Source: Chloroflexota bacterium
Lineage (GTDB): Bacteria; Chloroflexota; Dehalococcoidia; Lucifugimonadales; JACQTT01
Length of the DNA stretch: 33,965 bases
Direction: 5' to 3'
Assembly (NCBI GenBank): GCA_016210665.1
Contig: JACQTT010000002.1
Span: 1-33,965 of the forward strand
Position numbers and translations under genes: made by a program. Positions within the stretch are counted from its first letter, which is position 1. Each line of letters opens with the position of its first letter. Positions 8,822 to 17,073 of the stretch are shown here, in pieces. The notes beneath the pieces are model-generated. The model was not told the origin of the DNA, searched no databases, and was given only the letters and a program-made list of their open reading frames with translations.

Positions 8822-9549
8822 ACGAACTCCTCATCCCTGTAGTCGTAGGCCTCGCTGCCTTGGCCGCCTCTACTCTGGCAGCCGTGGCCGGCTTTGGAGG
8901 AGCCGCCATAATGCTACCCATCCTGGTATGGGCCTTCGGCGTGCGCGATGCTGTCCCAATTCTCACGGTTGCACAGCTGATAGGAAATCTCTCCCGTGTA
9001 TGGTTCAACAAGGGGGAGCTTTCCATGCCTGTTGTGAGGTGGTTTGCGCTGGGAGCCGTGCCGGCGGCGACCATTGGCGGCATCGTCTTCGCTACAGCTC
9101 CGGCTGGCGCCCTGGTCCGTCTGTTGGGGGTGTTCCTGCTGCTGATCGTGGCCTACCGGCACACGCCTTGGGGCAAACGGGCGAGTATCCGCCTAAAGGG
9201 CTTTCTCTTGCTAGGAGGGGTCTCTGCGGCCATCTCTGCTCTAGTAGGGACAGTTGGACCTTTCATGGCCCCTTTCTTCCTGGCCTACGGCCTCGTCAAA
9301 GGGGCCTACATAGGCACCGAGGCCCTAGCCACCGTCGTCATGCATGTGACCAAGCTGGCCGTATATGGCCGCTATGCCCTGCTGGGTGTACACACCATTC
9401 TCGTCGGCCTCGCTATAGGCGCAGTCATGATCCTTGGGTCCTATCTGGGCAAGCGCACCCTCAAACGAGTGCCTGAAAGGCTCTTTCCCTACATCGTAGA
9501 GGCGGTGCTGATCGCCGCCGGCCTCCTCTTCATAGTGCAGGGGAGCTAA
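8818..9549 (+). CDS. Sulfite exporter TauE/SafE family protein
   Basis: Multi-TM; AAVAGFGGAAIMLPILVWAFGVRDAVPILTVAQLIGNLSRVWF; TTG start overlaps the previous stop. Confidence 0.85.
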   Translation: MNELLIPVVVGLAALAASTLAAVAGFGGAAIMLPILVWAFGVRDAVPILTVAQLIGNLSRVWFNKGELSMPVVRWFALGAVPAATIGGIVFATAPAGALVRLLGVFLLLIVAYRHTPWGKRASIRLKGFLLLGGVSAAISALVGTVGPFMAPFFLAYGLVKGAYIGTEALATVVMHVTKLAVYGRYALLGVHTILVGLAIGAVMILGSYLGKRTLKRVPERLFPYIVEAVLIAAGLLFIVQGS

Positions 9550-9677
9550 GTATGGGGTATGTTGCCACCGCCTGATTTGGTCCCATGCCGCGCTCTCTGG
9601 TATCTATATGGAGAAGCGAAGCACAACAAATCAATGACTACAGGTTTTCGATAACGACCATTGGGCAGACCTGGACA
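9388..9677 (+). repeat. Copy 1 of a ~290-bp direct repeat (tauE 3' end plus downstream)
   Basis: Near-identical to 12211-12501; 8 differences counted by eye over the 162-bp coding part, about 92% overall. Confidence 0.95.
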
Positions 9678-9799
9678 GATAAAACCGCGGATACGGGCGA
9701 CTTCCTCGGACCAAGTCTCCAGGGCTGGACTTGAATCTCACTGCGTACTGTTTAACCTTGGTGACCATTGCTAGCACACGGCTAGCTCTCCTACTCTTA

Positions 9800-10108
9800 T
9801 CACTGAACTTCAAGTTTAGTACATTTACCTTTACCTTCCTCAATATGCACTTCAAAGGCAGCCACGCTTGGCCTGCCCGAGAACAGGAAGTCCTCAACAC
9901 CCCTCTCCATTTGTAGCCTTGCATGGAGCTCTGTGGTGGACGTGATGTAAAATTTCGCACTTGGGGGAACAAAGTAGCCCCTCTCTTCGAAGAACACCCT
10001 AGGTTTAGCCAGCAGCGAATCAGCTGCTTTATCACTTCGTTCCACCTCAAGGATTATGTCACTGAGATCATTTAGACTGCATTCTGTACATAGATTCTTC
10101 GCCACCAT
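9800..10108 (-). CDS. Uncharacterised 102-aa protein, paralogue of 10214-10522
   Basis: MVAKNLCTECSLNDLSDIILEVERSDKAADSLLAKPRVFFEERGYFVPPSAKFYI...GKGKCTKLEVQ; ungapped match to its neighbour, ~49/102 identities by eye. Confidence 0.8.
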   Translation of the reverse strand: MVAKNLCTECSLNDLSDIILEVERSDKAADSLLAKPRVFFEERGYFVPPSAKFYITSTTELHARLQMERGVEDFLFSGRPSVAAFEVHIEEGKGKCTKLEVQ

Positions 10109-10213
10109 ACGATCCTCCTTCTTTGCACGCTATATAGGCCCTATGGGAAGTAACTTCAAGCAGGACTTGCTATCTTGGCTGATGCCAGCCCCCGGCTGGG
10201 TTTATTTTTTCGG

Positions 10214-10522
10214 TCACTCAAACTCGATTTTTACACATTTAGCGACGCCTGTTGTCACATGTATTTTAATTTTCGTTCTTGCGTCTCGTTCTTTCTCTAT
10301 GAATTTGTTAACATCATCCTTCGTTTGAAGCCTTGCTTGGAGTTCTTCGGTAGGGACCATATAGGCCCTTGCGCTCAAGGGAACGAAGTACCCTCTCTCT
10401 ATGAAGAACGTCCTTGGCTGGGTCAGCAGTTGTATAGCAGCCTGATCATTCTGTTCTACTTCGGTGACCATCTGCCTGAGCTCCGTTAAACTGCATTCTG
10501 TACAAATGTTCTTCGCTGGCAT
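10214..10522 (-). CDS. Uncharacterised 102-aa protein, paralogue of 9800-10108
   Basis: MPAKNICTECSLTELRQMVTEVEQNDQAAIQLLTQPRTFFIERGYFVPLSARAYM...GVAKCVKIEFE; SD-like purine stretch upstream. Confidence 0.8.
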   Translation of the reverse strand: MPAKNICTECSLTELRQMVTEVEQNDQAAIQLLTQPRTFFIERGYFVPLSARAYMVPTEELQARLQTKDDVNKFIEKERDARTKIKIHVTTGVAKCVKIEFE

Positions 10523-10777
10523 ACCATCCCCCTTCCTTTTGCAATAGTCTTAGGAAATGCTGATAGTGCATTATATCACATAACTCCTTAGCGTCACTTT
10601 AGCGGTAGGAGCATCTTGGTCAGGGTATTTGTGTCATATACCTCCCGCTTGACGGCAAGTAAAAGCATCTCGAAAGATCCTGGTAGTTCACTGAGTGTCG
10701 GTGACTTCGCTATCCCTAGAGGCATTCACCTGCAAGCTGTGAAACGCGGCTTCTCAACGCTAAAAGGTATGCCCCGC

Positions 10778-11128
10778 TTAAGCAACTCTAGAAGGCTCCC
10801 TACCAAGCAACCACCAACCGGCCCTCTCTTCCGAAGCAACTAGACCGTGCGATTGCGCAACGGCCGTGAATTTCGTCGATAACCGGGTCGGCACGTTCAC
10901 TACGTTCACCTTGAGTTGTGAGCGACCCCCGCCAATACTCTCGTCGATGATCACCAACATTTCATCTAAGAAGGATGGGGCGATTCCTTCAACTTCGGAG
11001 AAGTCCAACGTAATGTTTTCCGGGCTGGCTTTAACAGCCGCAATCACATACTCCTTCAACTCCCGCGCCGTCCCTCGTGTGACCAAGACCCGTTTCTGAG
11101 TCAACTCGAACACTCTGATACTCTTCAT
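10778..11128 (-). CDS. STAS-like (DUF4325-like) domain protein
   Basis: RELKEYVIAAVKASPENITLDFSEVEGIAPSFLDEMLVII resembles DUF4325/STAS-like proteins; 9 nt after the upstream GHKL gene. Confidence 0.7.
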   Translation of the reverse strand: MKSIRVFELTQKRVLVTRGTARELKEYVIAAVKASPENITLDFSEVEGIAPSFLDEMLVIIDESIGGGRSQLKVNVVNVPTRLSTKFTAVAQSHGLVASEERAGWWLLGREPSRVA

Positions 11129-11137
11129 AGTCGCCCC

Positions 11138-11995
11138 TCACGCAGGGATGGATACATACGCCAAGGTACCTGGAAAGAGAGCAGACCGCTTCGCTTTGCT
11201 ATCAGCCTTGTCACTCACCGACAACGCCCCCAGCCCTGAATGGATAACCAGTATGCGCCCAGCCTTTTTCATATCCTCAGCAACCCCAAACAACCCGATG
11301 CCCCGGTTGACTTCCCCAGTGCCACTAACACGTTCCCGCACCGCCATTTCAAGTGCGGTCCAATCGTAAGAGAAGGTTCCTTTAAGTTTCGGATTCTTCT
11401 CCAGCGACCTCCGCACACCGATACCACCGTCTGCGACACAGCATACGAAGTATTCCCTCCGCTTGAAGGCATAGAATTGGATAAGCCCAAACGCTCCAAT
11501 GCTTGACTCCGCGTGCTGAACCGCGTTGACAGCCAACTCTCCGAAAGTTTCACTGACTACCGGATATATATTCGCAGCTCCAACCCGAGAAACTTTTAGG
11601 TATGCCATTGCACGATTCGCCAGTTCTTCCGCTGCTGTTTCCGTTTCAAACATAGTTAACGGGAGGATAACCTGACGACTCTCCAACTTTGAAATGCCCC
11701 GGTCATCCAACTCCACTTTAGACTCAAGCAACATCTCGAACAATCCAACTGATTTCAAGTAGGTGCAAACCCCAAAGTTCAGCGGCACCAATACTCGACA
11801 GGCCGCGCCCCTCTTCTTTGCTAACAACGCGTAAACCACACACCACAGAATAGCTGCTGGCCTCACGAACTCCGTACTTCGTAAGTCGATGACGACTTCG
11901 TGCTCCCGGAATGACGGCATACGCGGATCTGCAGGATCAAATTTGCGAGGAATGCCTCGTGCGTCGCGGAATTCGGAGGGCAGTTCGATTAGCAC
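11138..11995 (-). CDS. GHKL (HATPase_c) ATP-binding protein with N-terminal STAS-like region
   Basis: N-box-like ETFGELAVNAVQHAE, G1 VADGGIGV, G2 NRGIGLFGVAEDMKKAGRILVIHS; no DHp or receiver domain. Confidence 0.75.
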   Translation of the reverse strand: MLIELPSEFRDARGIPRKFDPADPRMPSFREHEVVIDLRSTEFVRPAAILWCVVYALLAKKRGAACRVLVPLNFGVCTYLKSVGLFEMLLESKVELDDRGISKLESRQVILPLTMFETETAAEELANRAMAYLKVSRVGAANIYPVVSETFGELAVNAVQHAESSIGAFGLIQFYAFKRREYFVCCVADGGIGVRRSLEKNPKLKGTFSYDWTALEMAVRERVSGTGEVNRGIGLFGVAEDMKKAGRILVIHSGLGALSVSDKADSKAKRSALFPGTLAYVSIPA

Positions 11996-12210
11996 AGCGT
12001 GTCACCTCGCAAGTAAACGCTTGCCTGGCTCTACCCACCAACTGCTTAAGAAAAATCCGCCTCGCGACGGACCGTTCCCAACGAACGCTTTCAATGGTGG
12101 ACCAAACAGGACTCAATCCTCTAGGCTACTCTACCATCATACAGCAGTCCCCTCAAGGGGACAAGCTCGACATGCGGATTTCTCACGAAACACGTTCATT
12201 CCCTTTGCTA

Positions 12211-12372
12211 GTACACACCATTCTCGTCGGCCTCGCTATAGGAGCAGTCATGATCCTTGGATCCTATCTGGGCAAGCGCATGCTCAAACGAGTGCCTGAA
12301 AGGCTCTTTCCCTACGTCATAGAAGCGGTGCTGATCGCCGCCGGCCTCCTCTTTATAGTGCAGGGGAGCTAA
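12211..12372 (+). pseudogene. TauE/SafE C-terminal remnant
   Basis: VHTILVGLAIGAVMILGSYLGKRMLKRVPERLFPYVIEAVLIAAGLLFIVQGS* duplicates the last ~54 codons of 8818-9549; no upstream tauE sequence. Confidence 0.9.
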
Positions 12373-12501
12373 GTATGGGGTATGTTGCCACCGCCTGATT
12401 TGGTCACATGCCGCGCTCTCTGGTATCTACATGGAGAAGCGAGGCAGCAACACATCAAAGACTACAGGTTTTCGATAATAGCTATTGGATAGGCCTGGAC
12501 A
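12211..12501 (+). repeat. Copy 2 of the ~290-bp direct repeat
   Basis: See 9388-9677; begins GTACACACCATTCTCGTCGG, ends near CCTGGACA. Confidence 0.95.
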
Positions 12502-12652
12502 AACCCTCTGTAGGCTGCCGAGCCACCCATAGACAGGAACTTGGTATATCGAGGTTGGGCAAGGACAAGCGCAGCGATACCTGCATTACCTCTGAGAGCA
12601 GCGTTGGCATCTGCCTGTTTGCCCCGGGGCTTGCAAGCGAATGTCTCTCGTC

Positions 12653-14248
12653 TTAGCCGAAAACGTCCTTTTTTAGAGTTTCATATGCTTTAGTCCCGGG
12701 TGTAAGCAGCGGAACGAGGAACTCTAAAGCGAATGCTTCCACGGTGCTTCCGCTCTGGGTCAGATTCAAAAGCTGCCTTGCGGCGGCGTGGATATTGGGT
12801 GCCGCTGACTTTACGTTATCGGCGGGGTTGCCACGGCTCTCGCTTTCAGACATGGCGCTCCTCTTAGCTGCGAGAAGTTTTTCCGCCATTGCCGTGGCAT
12901 CCCGTTGATCACACAACTTGATCAATATCTCATCGTCGAACAGGTACGACTCTATATGACGCAGGGTCAGAACCTTGCGGCCGCTCTTCCGCAGATTAGC
13001 GATCTCTGCTTCGGTTAGATCATCCCTGTCCACCAGTCGGGTTACGGCGGTCCCTTTAGAGATGGTTTGAATAGCCCATCCGATCTCTAGTCGGTCATTG
13101 ACCACATCAGAGGCATTCCCAACGGAGATGAAATCAGCCTCAGGGAATTCGTTCGCGAATATCCTCCGATAGCATTGGGCATCGAATTCAGCTATCTTGG
13201 CTACGGATCCCGTCACCGGCTTGCCTTCGCAAAGGACAATACGCTCTGGCGCTACGAGCGTAGCCATGTCTCCTAAGGCAACGCCTAGTGCTTGAATCCA
13301 ACGCACCCGCGTCATTTTCACCGGCGAGAGCTGGACCGATTTATCAAAGTCCTGTTGGTCGAAATCCAGGAAAACAACGGATTCCGGCGATGTCTTCTGC
13401 AGTTCCTTGGCCTTTGCCATCATCCCGACTGAATGGGTCGAGATCCATAATTGGCTATTGTCCGGAATCCATCGGTAAAGCTCATCAAGTAGTTTCGCCT
13501 GAAGCCTCGTATGCATGTGAAGGTCGGGCTCATCAATGCAATATATTGTGTCATCATAGAACCGCAATTTCACTATCAGGTCGAGGAGCAGATCGAATGC
13601 ACCCTTCTCGCCGCCTGATAGGTTCATGTATTTGAACTCTCGGGAGGTCCCTTTGTCGAACAGGAACGTGCCTTGTGAGGTGGGCTCTCCGAGGCCGCTC
13701 AAGATCAAGTCATCAAATACTCGGCCCATTGAGTCTTGGATCATGCCAATCTCCCTTTCGCGCAATGCCTTGACGTTCAAATTGTCATTGGCACGGTCGT
13801 AAAGGCCGGCTACCGAAGCCCATACCAACCTATTGTAATTGTTCGACACCGAGACATCATTGTCCGCGAGTCTCGGCACCTTAGGCGCATCCTGAATATT
13901 CCCAGGTTGCTGAACAGAAGATACGGAGAAATCCGCTTCGTTTCTGTACCCTGATCGGATATAGAATGTCTTCCTTCGATTCTGCGGAAGGTCTTGGTGA
14001 AACTGTATCTGAACTGCCTTGTTTTGATCCGAGTCTGTAATGCCTTGCTTCACGTGATAGACCGGTTGCCACGGGTTCCCTATCTGAGCATTGACACCAG
14101 CCCAAACCCTGAAGGAATCGAAGAGGGAGGACTTACCACTGCCGTTCGGGCCAATCAGAACCACTAGACGTGCAGTAGTCGGCAGGTCCTTGATAGAGAC
14201 GTCGGTGAATCGCTTGAACCCCTTGATCGAGACTTCCTTGACCCTCAT
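12653..14248 (-). CDS. AAA/SMC-like ATPase with C-terminal TOPRIM/DUF4435-like region (OLD-family related)
   Basis: Walker A GPNGSGKSS, signature LSGGEKGAFDLLLDLI, Walker B TIYCIDEPDLHMH, H-loop LWISTHSVGM, then RIVLCEGKP...TRLVDRDDL...LRHIESYLFDDEIL. Confidence 0.8.
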   Translation of the reverse strand: MRVKEVSIKGFKRFTDVSIKDLPTTARLVVLIGPNGSGKSSLFDSFRVWAGVNAQIGNPWQPVYHVKQGITDSDQNKAVQIQFHQDLPQNRRKTFYIRSGYRNEADFSVSSVQQPGNIQDAPKVPRLADNDVSVSNNYNRLVWASVAGLYDRANDNLNVKALREREIGMIQDSMGRVFDDLILSGLGEPTSQGTFLFDKGTSREFKYMNLSGGEKGAFDLLLDLIVKLRFYDDTIYCIDEPDLHMHTRLQAKLLDELYRWIPDNSQLWISTHSVGMMAKAKELQKTSPESVVFLDFDQQDFDKSVQLSPVKMTRVRWIQALGVALGDMATLVAPERIVLCEGKPVTGSVAKIAEFDAQCYRRIFANEFPEADFISVGNASDVVNDRLEIGWAIQTISKGTAVTRLVDRDDLTEAEIANLRKSGRKVLTLRHIESYLFDDEILIKLCDQRDATAMAEKLLAAKRSAMSESESRGNPADNVKSAAPNIHAAARQLLNLTQSGSTVEAFALEFLVPLLTPGTKAYETLKKDVFG

Positions 14249-14460
14249 CCGGTTTTCCTATCAGGTTTCCTCTAGTTTACGACTCGGTGCTCGATGGACG
14301 CAATCGGTTATTCTCACAGGTAGGTCACCTGCTACCTGACCCGGCTTAAGGTGCCTCAAGATTTCCGATACCTGCAGGTTCTTAGATACGAAAATGATGA
14401 ACCTCGCTTACCCAACCCTAATCGGGATAATCCTTGAGTTTCCAGGAGAACCGATGGCCT

Positions 14461-15366
14461 TTATCCCCTTTTGCCTCTCCCACTGACCTTAGATGCCAGC
14501 ACCTTTTTGGCGGTGATCCCTATCTCTGCTGGCGATGGGGCAATGGCAGCCCCCGCTTCTGCCAGGGCACGACTCTTCTCCTCGGCTCGGCCAGCTGTTC
14601 CTGTGATGATGGCCCCGGCGTGGCCCATTCGTCTGCCCGGCGGAGCGCTCTGCCCCACTATCAGGGAGATGACCGGCTTGGTAAACTCCCTCTTTATGTA
14701 TTCCGCGGCTTCCTGCTCCTTTGTGCCCCCGATTTCGCCAATAAGCACGACGGCCTCTGTTTCATCGTCTTCCTGGAAGAGCTTGAGGATGTCTACAAAG
14801 GAGCTCCCTACCAGGGGATCGCCACCTATGCCCACACAGGTGGACTGGCCCAGACCCTCGTGGGTAAGCTGGGATACCGCTTCATAGGTAAGGGTACCGC
14901 TGCGTGAGACGACGCCTATTCTCCCAGGGATGTGGATGTCTCCTGGCATGATGCCTACCTTGCACCTGCCCCCAGGGGATATGAGGCCGGGGCAGTTAGG
15001 CCCAATGAGGCGAGCAGGAGTGCCCTTCAAGTGGCGCAACACTTTAACCATGTCTAGAACAGGGATGCCCTCGGTAATGCAGGCGATGAGAGATATACCA
15101 GCATCGGCGGCCTCTAGAATAGCATCCGATGCGAAGGCCGCAGGCACAAATATCAGGGATGCGTTAGCATCGGTTTCCTTCACGGCCTGCTCTACAGAGT
15201 TGAATACTGGCACCCTCTCTTGGAAGAGGCTCCCACCCCTGCCGGGGGTGACTCCCGCTACTATATTGGTACCGTACTCCATACAGCGTTGGGAGTGGAA
15301 GCCACCCTCCCTGCCGGTGATCCCTTGTACCAGAAGGCGCGTGTTTTTATCTACAAGAATGCTCAT
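14461..15366 (-). CDS. sucD: Succinate-CoA ligase subunit alpha
   Basis: [55 protein letters not shown]. Confidence 0.95.
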   Translation of the reverse strand: MSILVDKNTRLLVQGITGREGGFHSQRCMEYGTNIVAGVTPGRGGSLFQERVPVFNSVEQAVKETDANASLIFVPAAFASDAILEAADAGISLIACITEGIPVLDMVKVLRHLKGTPARLIGPNCPGLISPGGRCKVGIMPGDIHIPGRIGVVSRSGTLTYEAVSQLTHEGLGQSTCVGIGGDPLVGSSFVDILKLFQEDDETEAVVLIGEIGGTKEQEAAEYIKREFTKPVISLIVGQSAPPGRRMGHAGAIITGTAGRAEEKSRALAEAGAAIAPSPAEIGITAKKVLASKVSGRGKRG

Positions 15367-15419
15367 TTAGCCTCTCCGTACACATATCTTTCGCTTTTTA
15401 TCTCGCTTAATGTTGCCCT

Positions 15420-16580
15420 CTATCCTATCGAGGTCTTGATTGCCTTGGCGGCTTCACCCAGGTCGTTAACCAGAGTAACCTTTAGAGCTGAGCTAGACAA
15501 TATCTCTCGACCCTCCTTCACATTGGTCCCCGACATGCGAACCACAATGGGAACCTTGACTCCTCCCATCTCCTGGGCCGCCGTAACTATGCCTCGTGCG
15601 GCCACGTCGCAGCGCAGGATGCCGCCGAATATGTTGATGAGGATTCGCTTCACCTTGGGGTCTGAAAGGATGATCTTGAAGGCCTGGCTTATCTTCTGCT
15701 CGTCGGCGCCACCCCCCACATCCAGGAAGTTAGCGGGTTCGGCGCCGGCCTTTTTCGTTGTGTCCATGGTTGCCATGGCCAGGCCAGCACCGTTGACCAT
15801 GCAACCTACGTCGCCGTCCAGTTTGATATATTGAATATCGTATTTGGCAGCCTCTACCTCCAAGGGGTCTTCCTGGCTCGTGTCCTGCAATTCTCGCAGC
15901 TCCCCATGGCGAAAGAGGGCATCGTCGTCAAAGTTGAGCTTGGCATCCAACGCCAAAAGCCGGCCGTCCTTGGTTACCACCAGGGGATTTATCTCCGCCA
16001 GGGAGCAGTCTTTGGCAACAAATAGCTGATAGAGGTTGGAGACGAGGTCTGTGATGGGGCGCACCAGCTCAGGCTTGAGGCCCATGCCATAGGTCAGTTT
16101 ACGCCCCTGAAAGGGCTGAACGCCTAGAACAGGGTCCACCTGTACCTGGAGGATTTTTCCCGGAGACCTGGCAGCTACCTGTTCGATCTCCATCCCCCCG
16201 GCCTCGCTAGCCACAATGACAGGGCCCAGGGACTGGCTGTCTATGAGGATTGCCAGGTATAACTCCTTTTCGATGTCCATGGCCTCCTCCACCAGCACCT
16301 GGCGCACCGACACGCCCTGAGGCCCTGTTTGGAAGGTCACCAGGTTCTTACCCAGGAGAGAGGCGGTGAACTGCTTCGCCTCTTCAGCAGAAGAAACCAC
16401 CCTAACACCGCCGGCTTTTCCCCGTCCGCCTGCATGAACCTGAGCCTTCACTACGACTCCTCCGCCCAATCTCTGGGCAATCTCCCTGGCTTCTTGAGGC
16501 GTAGAGGCCGCGTCGCCTTTAGGTACTGGAATTTTGAATTCGGACAGGATTTTCTTAGCCTGATACTCATGAATTTTCAC
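15420..16580 (-). CDS. sucC: Succinate-CoA ligase subunit beta
   Basis: MKIHEYQAKKILSEFKIPVPKG, VKAQVHAGGRGKAGGV, EINPLV, FLDVGGGAD, NIFGGILRCDVAA. Confidence 0.95.
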   Translation of the reverse strand: MKIHEYQAKKILSEFKIPVPKGDAASTPQEAREIAQRLGGGVVVKAQVHAGGRGKAGGVRVVSSAEEAKQFTASLLGKNLVTFQTGPQGVSVRQVLVEEAMDIEKELYLAILIDSQSLGPVIVASEAGGMEIEQVAARSPGKILQVQVDPVLGVQPFQGRKLTYGMGLKPELVRPITDLVSNLYQLFVAKDCSLAEINPLVVTKDGRLLALDAKLNFDDDALFRHGELRELQDTSQEDPLEVEAAKYDIQYIKLDGDVGCMVNGAGLAMATMDTTKKAGAEPANFLDVGGGADEQKISQAFKIILSDPKVKRILINIFGGILRCDVAARGIVTAAQEMGGVKVPIVVRMSGTNVKEGREILSSSALKVTLVNDLGEAAKAIKTSIG

Positions 16581-16594
16581 AGAAGGTCTCCTTG

Positions 16595-17050
16595 TTATGT
16601 AGAGTTCGGTTTACTAAATTCGTGTACTAATTGCCTACCTTGGGGTTCCATTGACTTCACGAGCACCTCCACCCGTTGCCGGATCGTGTCCCTGATGGCT
16701 CCCACTTCCTCCAGGCTTTTTCCCTTGGGGTCTGGGAGTCCCCAATCTTCCACACCCTTCAGGAAGACGGCGGGGCACGCCTCGGCATCTACGGTGCAGC
16801 CCATGGTTATCACCCGCCTGGCATCGTAAACCATGTCGTTTGTCAGGCGCTTGGGACTCTCGTGGGAGAGGTCGATCCCCATCTCTTTCATAGCCTCTAG
16901 TACATTCGGATGAATGTGCTCGCCAGGCTCGGTCCCCGCAGATTCGGCTCTGAAGGGTAGTCCTTGCTCTTTTGAGAGCTTGTTGAATATGGCTTTGGCC
17001 ATCTGGCTCCTGCCAGCGTTGTGCACGCAGACAAAAATTACATCGCTCAC
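16595..17050 (-). CDS. arsC: Arsenate reductase, low-molecular-weight phosphatase fold (ArsC)
   Basis: FVCVHNAGRSQMA (CX5R) and MGCTVDAEACPAVFLKGVEDWGLPDP redox cysteines. Confidence 0.85.
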   Translation of the reverse strand: MSDVIFVCVHNAGRSQMAKAIFNKLSKEQGLPFRAESAGTEPGEHIHPNVLEAMKEMGIDLSHESPKRLTNDMVYDARRVITMGCTVDAEACPAVFLKGVEDWGLPDPKGKSLEEVGAIRDTIRQRVEVLVKSMEPQGRQLVHEFSKPNST

Positions 17051-17073
17051 TTTTCTTCCCCGAAATCCTTGCC

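Noticed and set aside
8805-9476. 223-aa ORF overlapping TauE in another frame
   Set aside because: Arg/Cys/Pro-rich translation typical of an out-of-frame read; the TauE frame has clear TM and family features.
9631-10050. 139-aa minus-strand ORF overlapping the first 102-aa protein
   Set aside because: Out of frame with the clearly conserved paralogue; the C-terminal segment (MVTKVKQYAVRFKSS...) gives no confident family.
11911-12372. 153-aa ORF ending in a TauE-like sequence
   Set aside because: Only the last ~54 codons are TauE-like; the N-terminal part is antisense to the GHKL gene and intergenic, so treated as a remnant rather than a chimeric gene.
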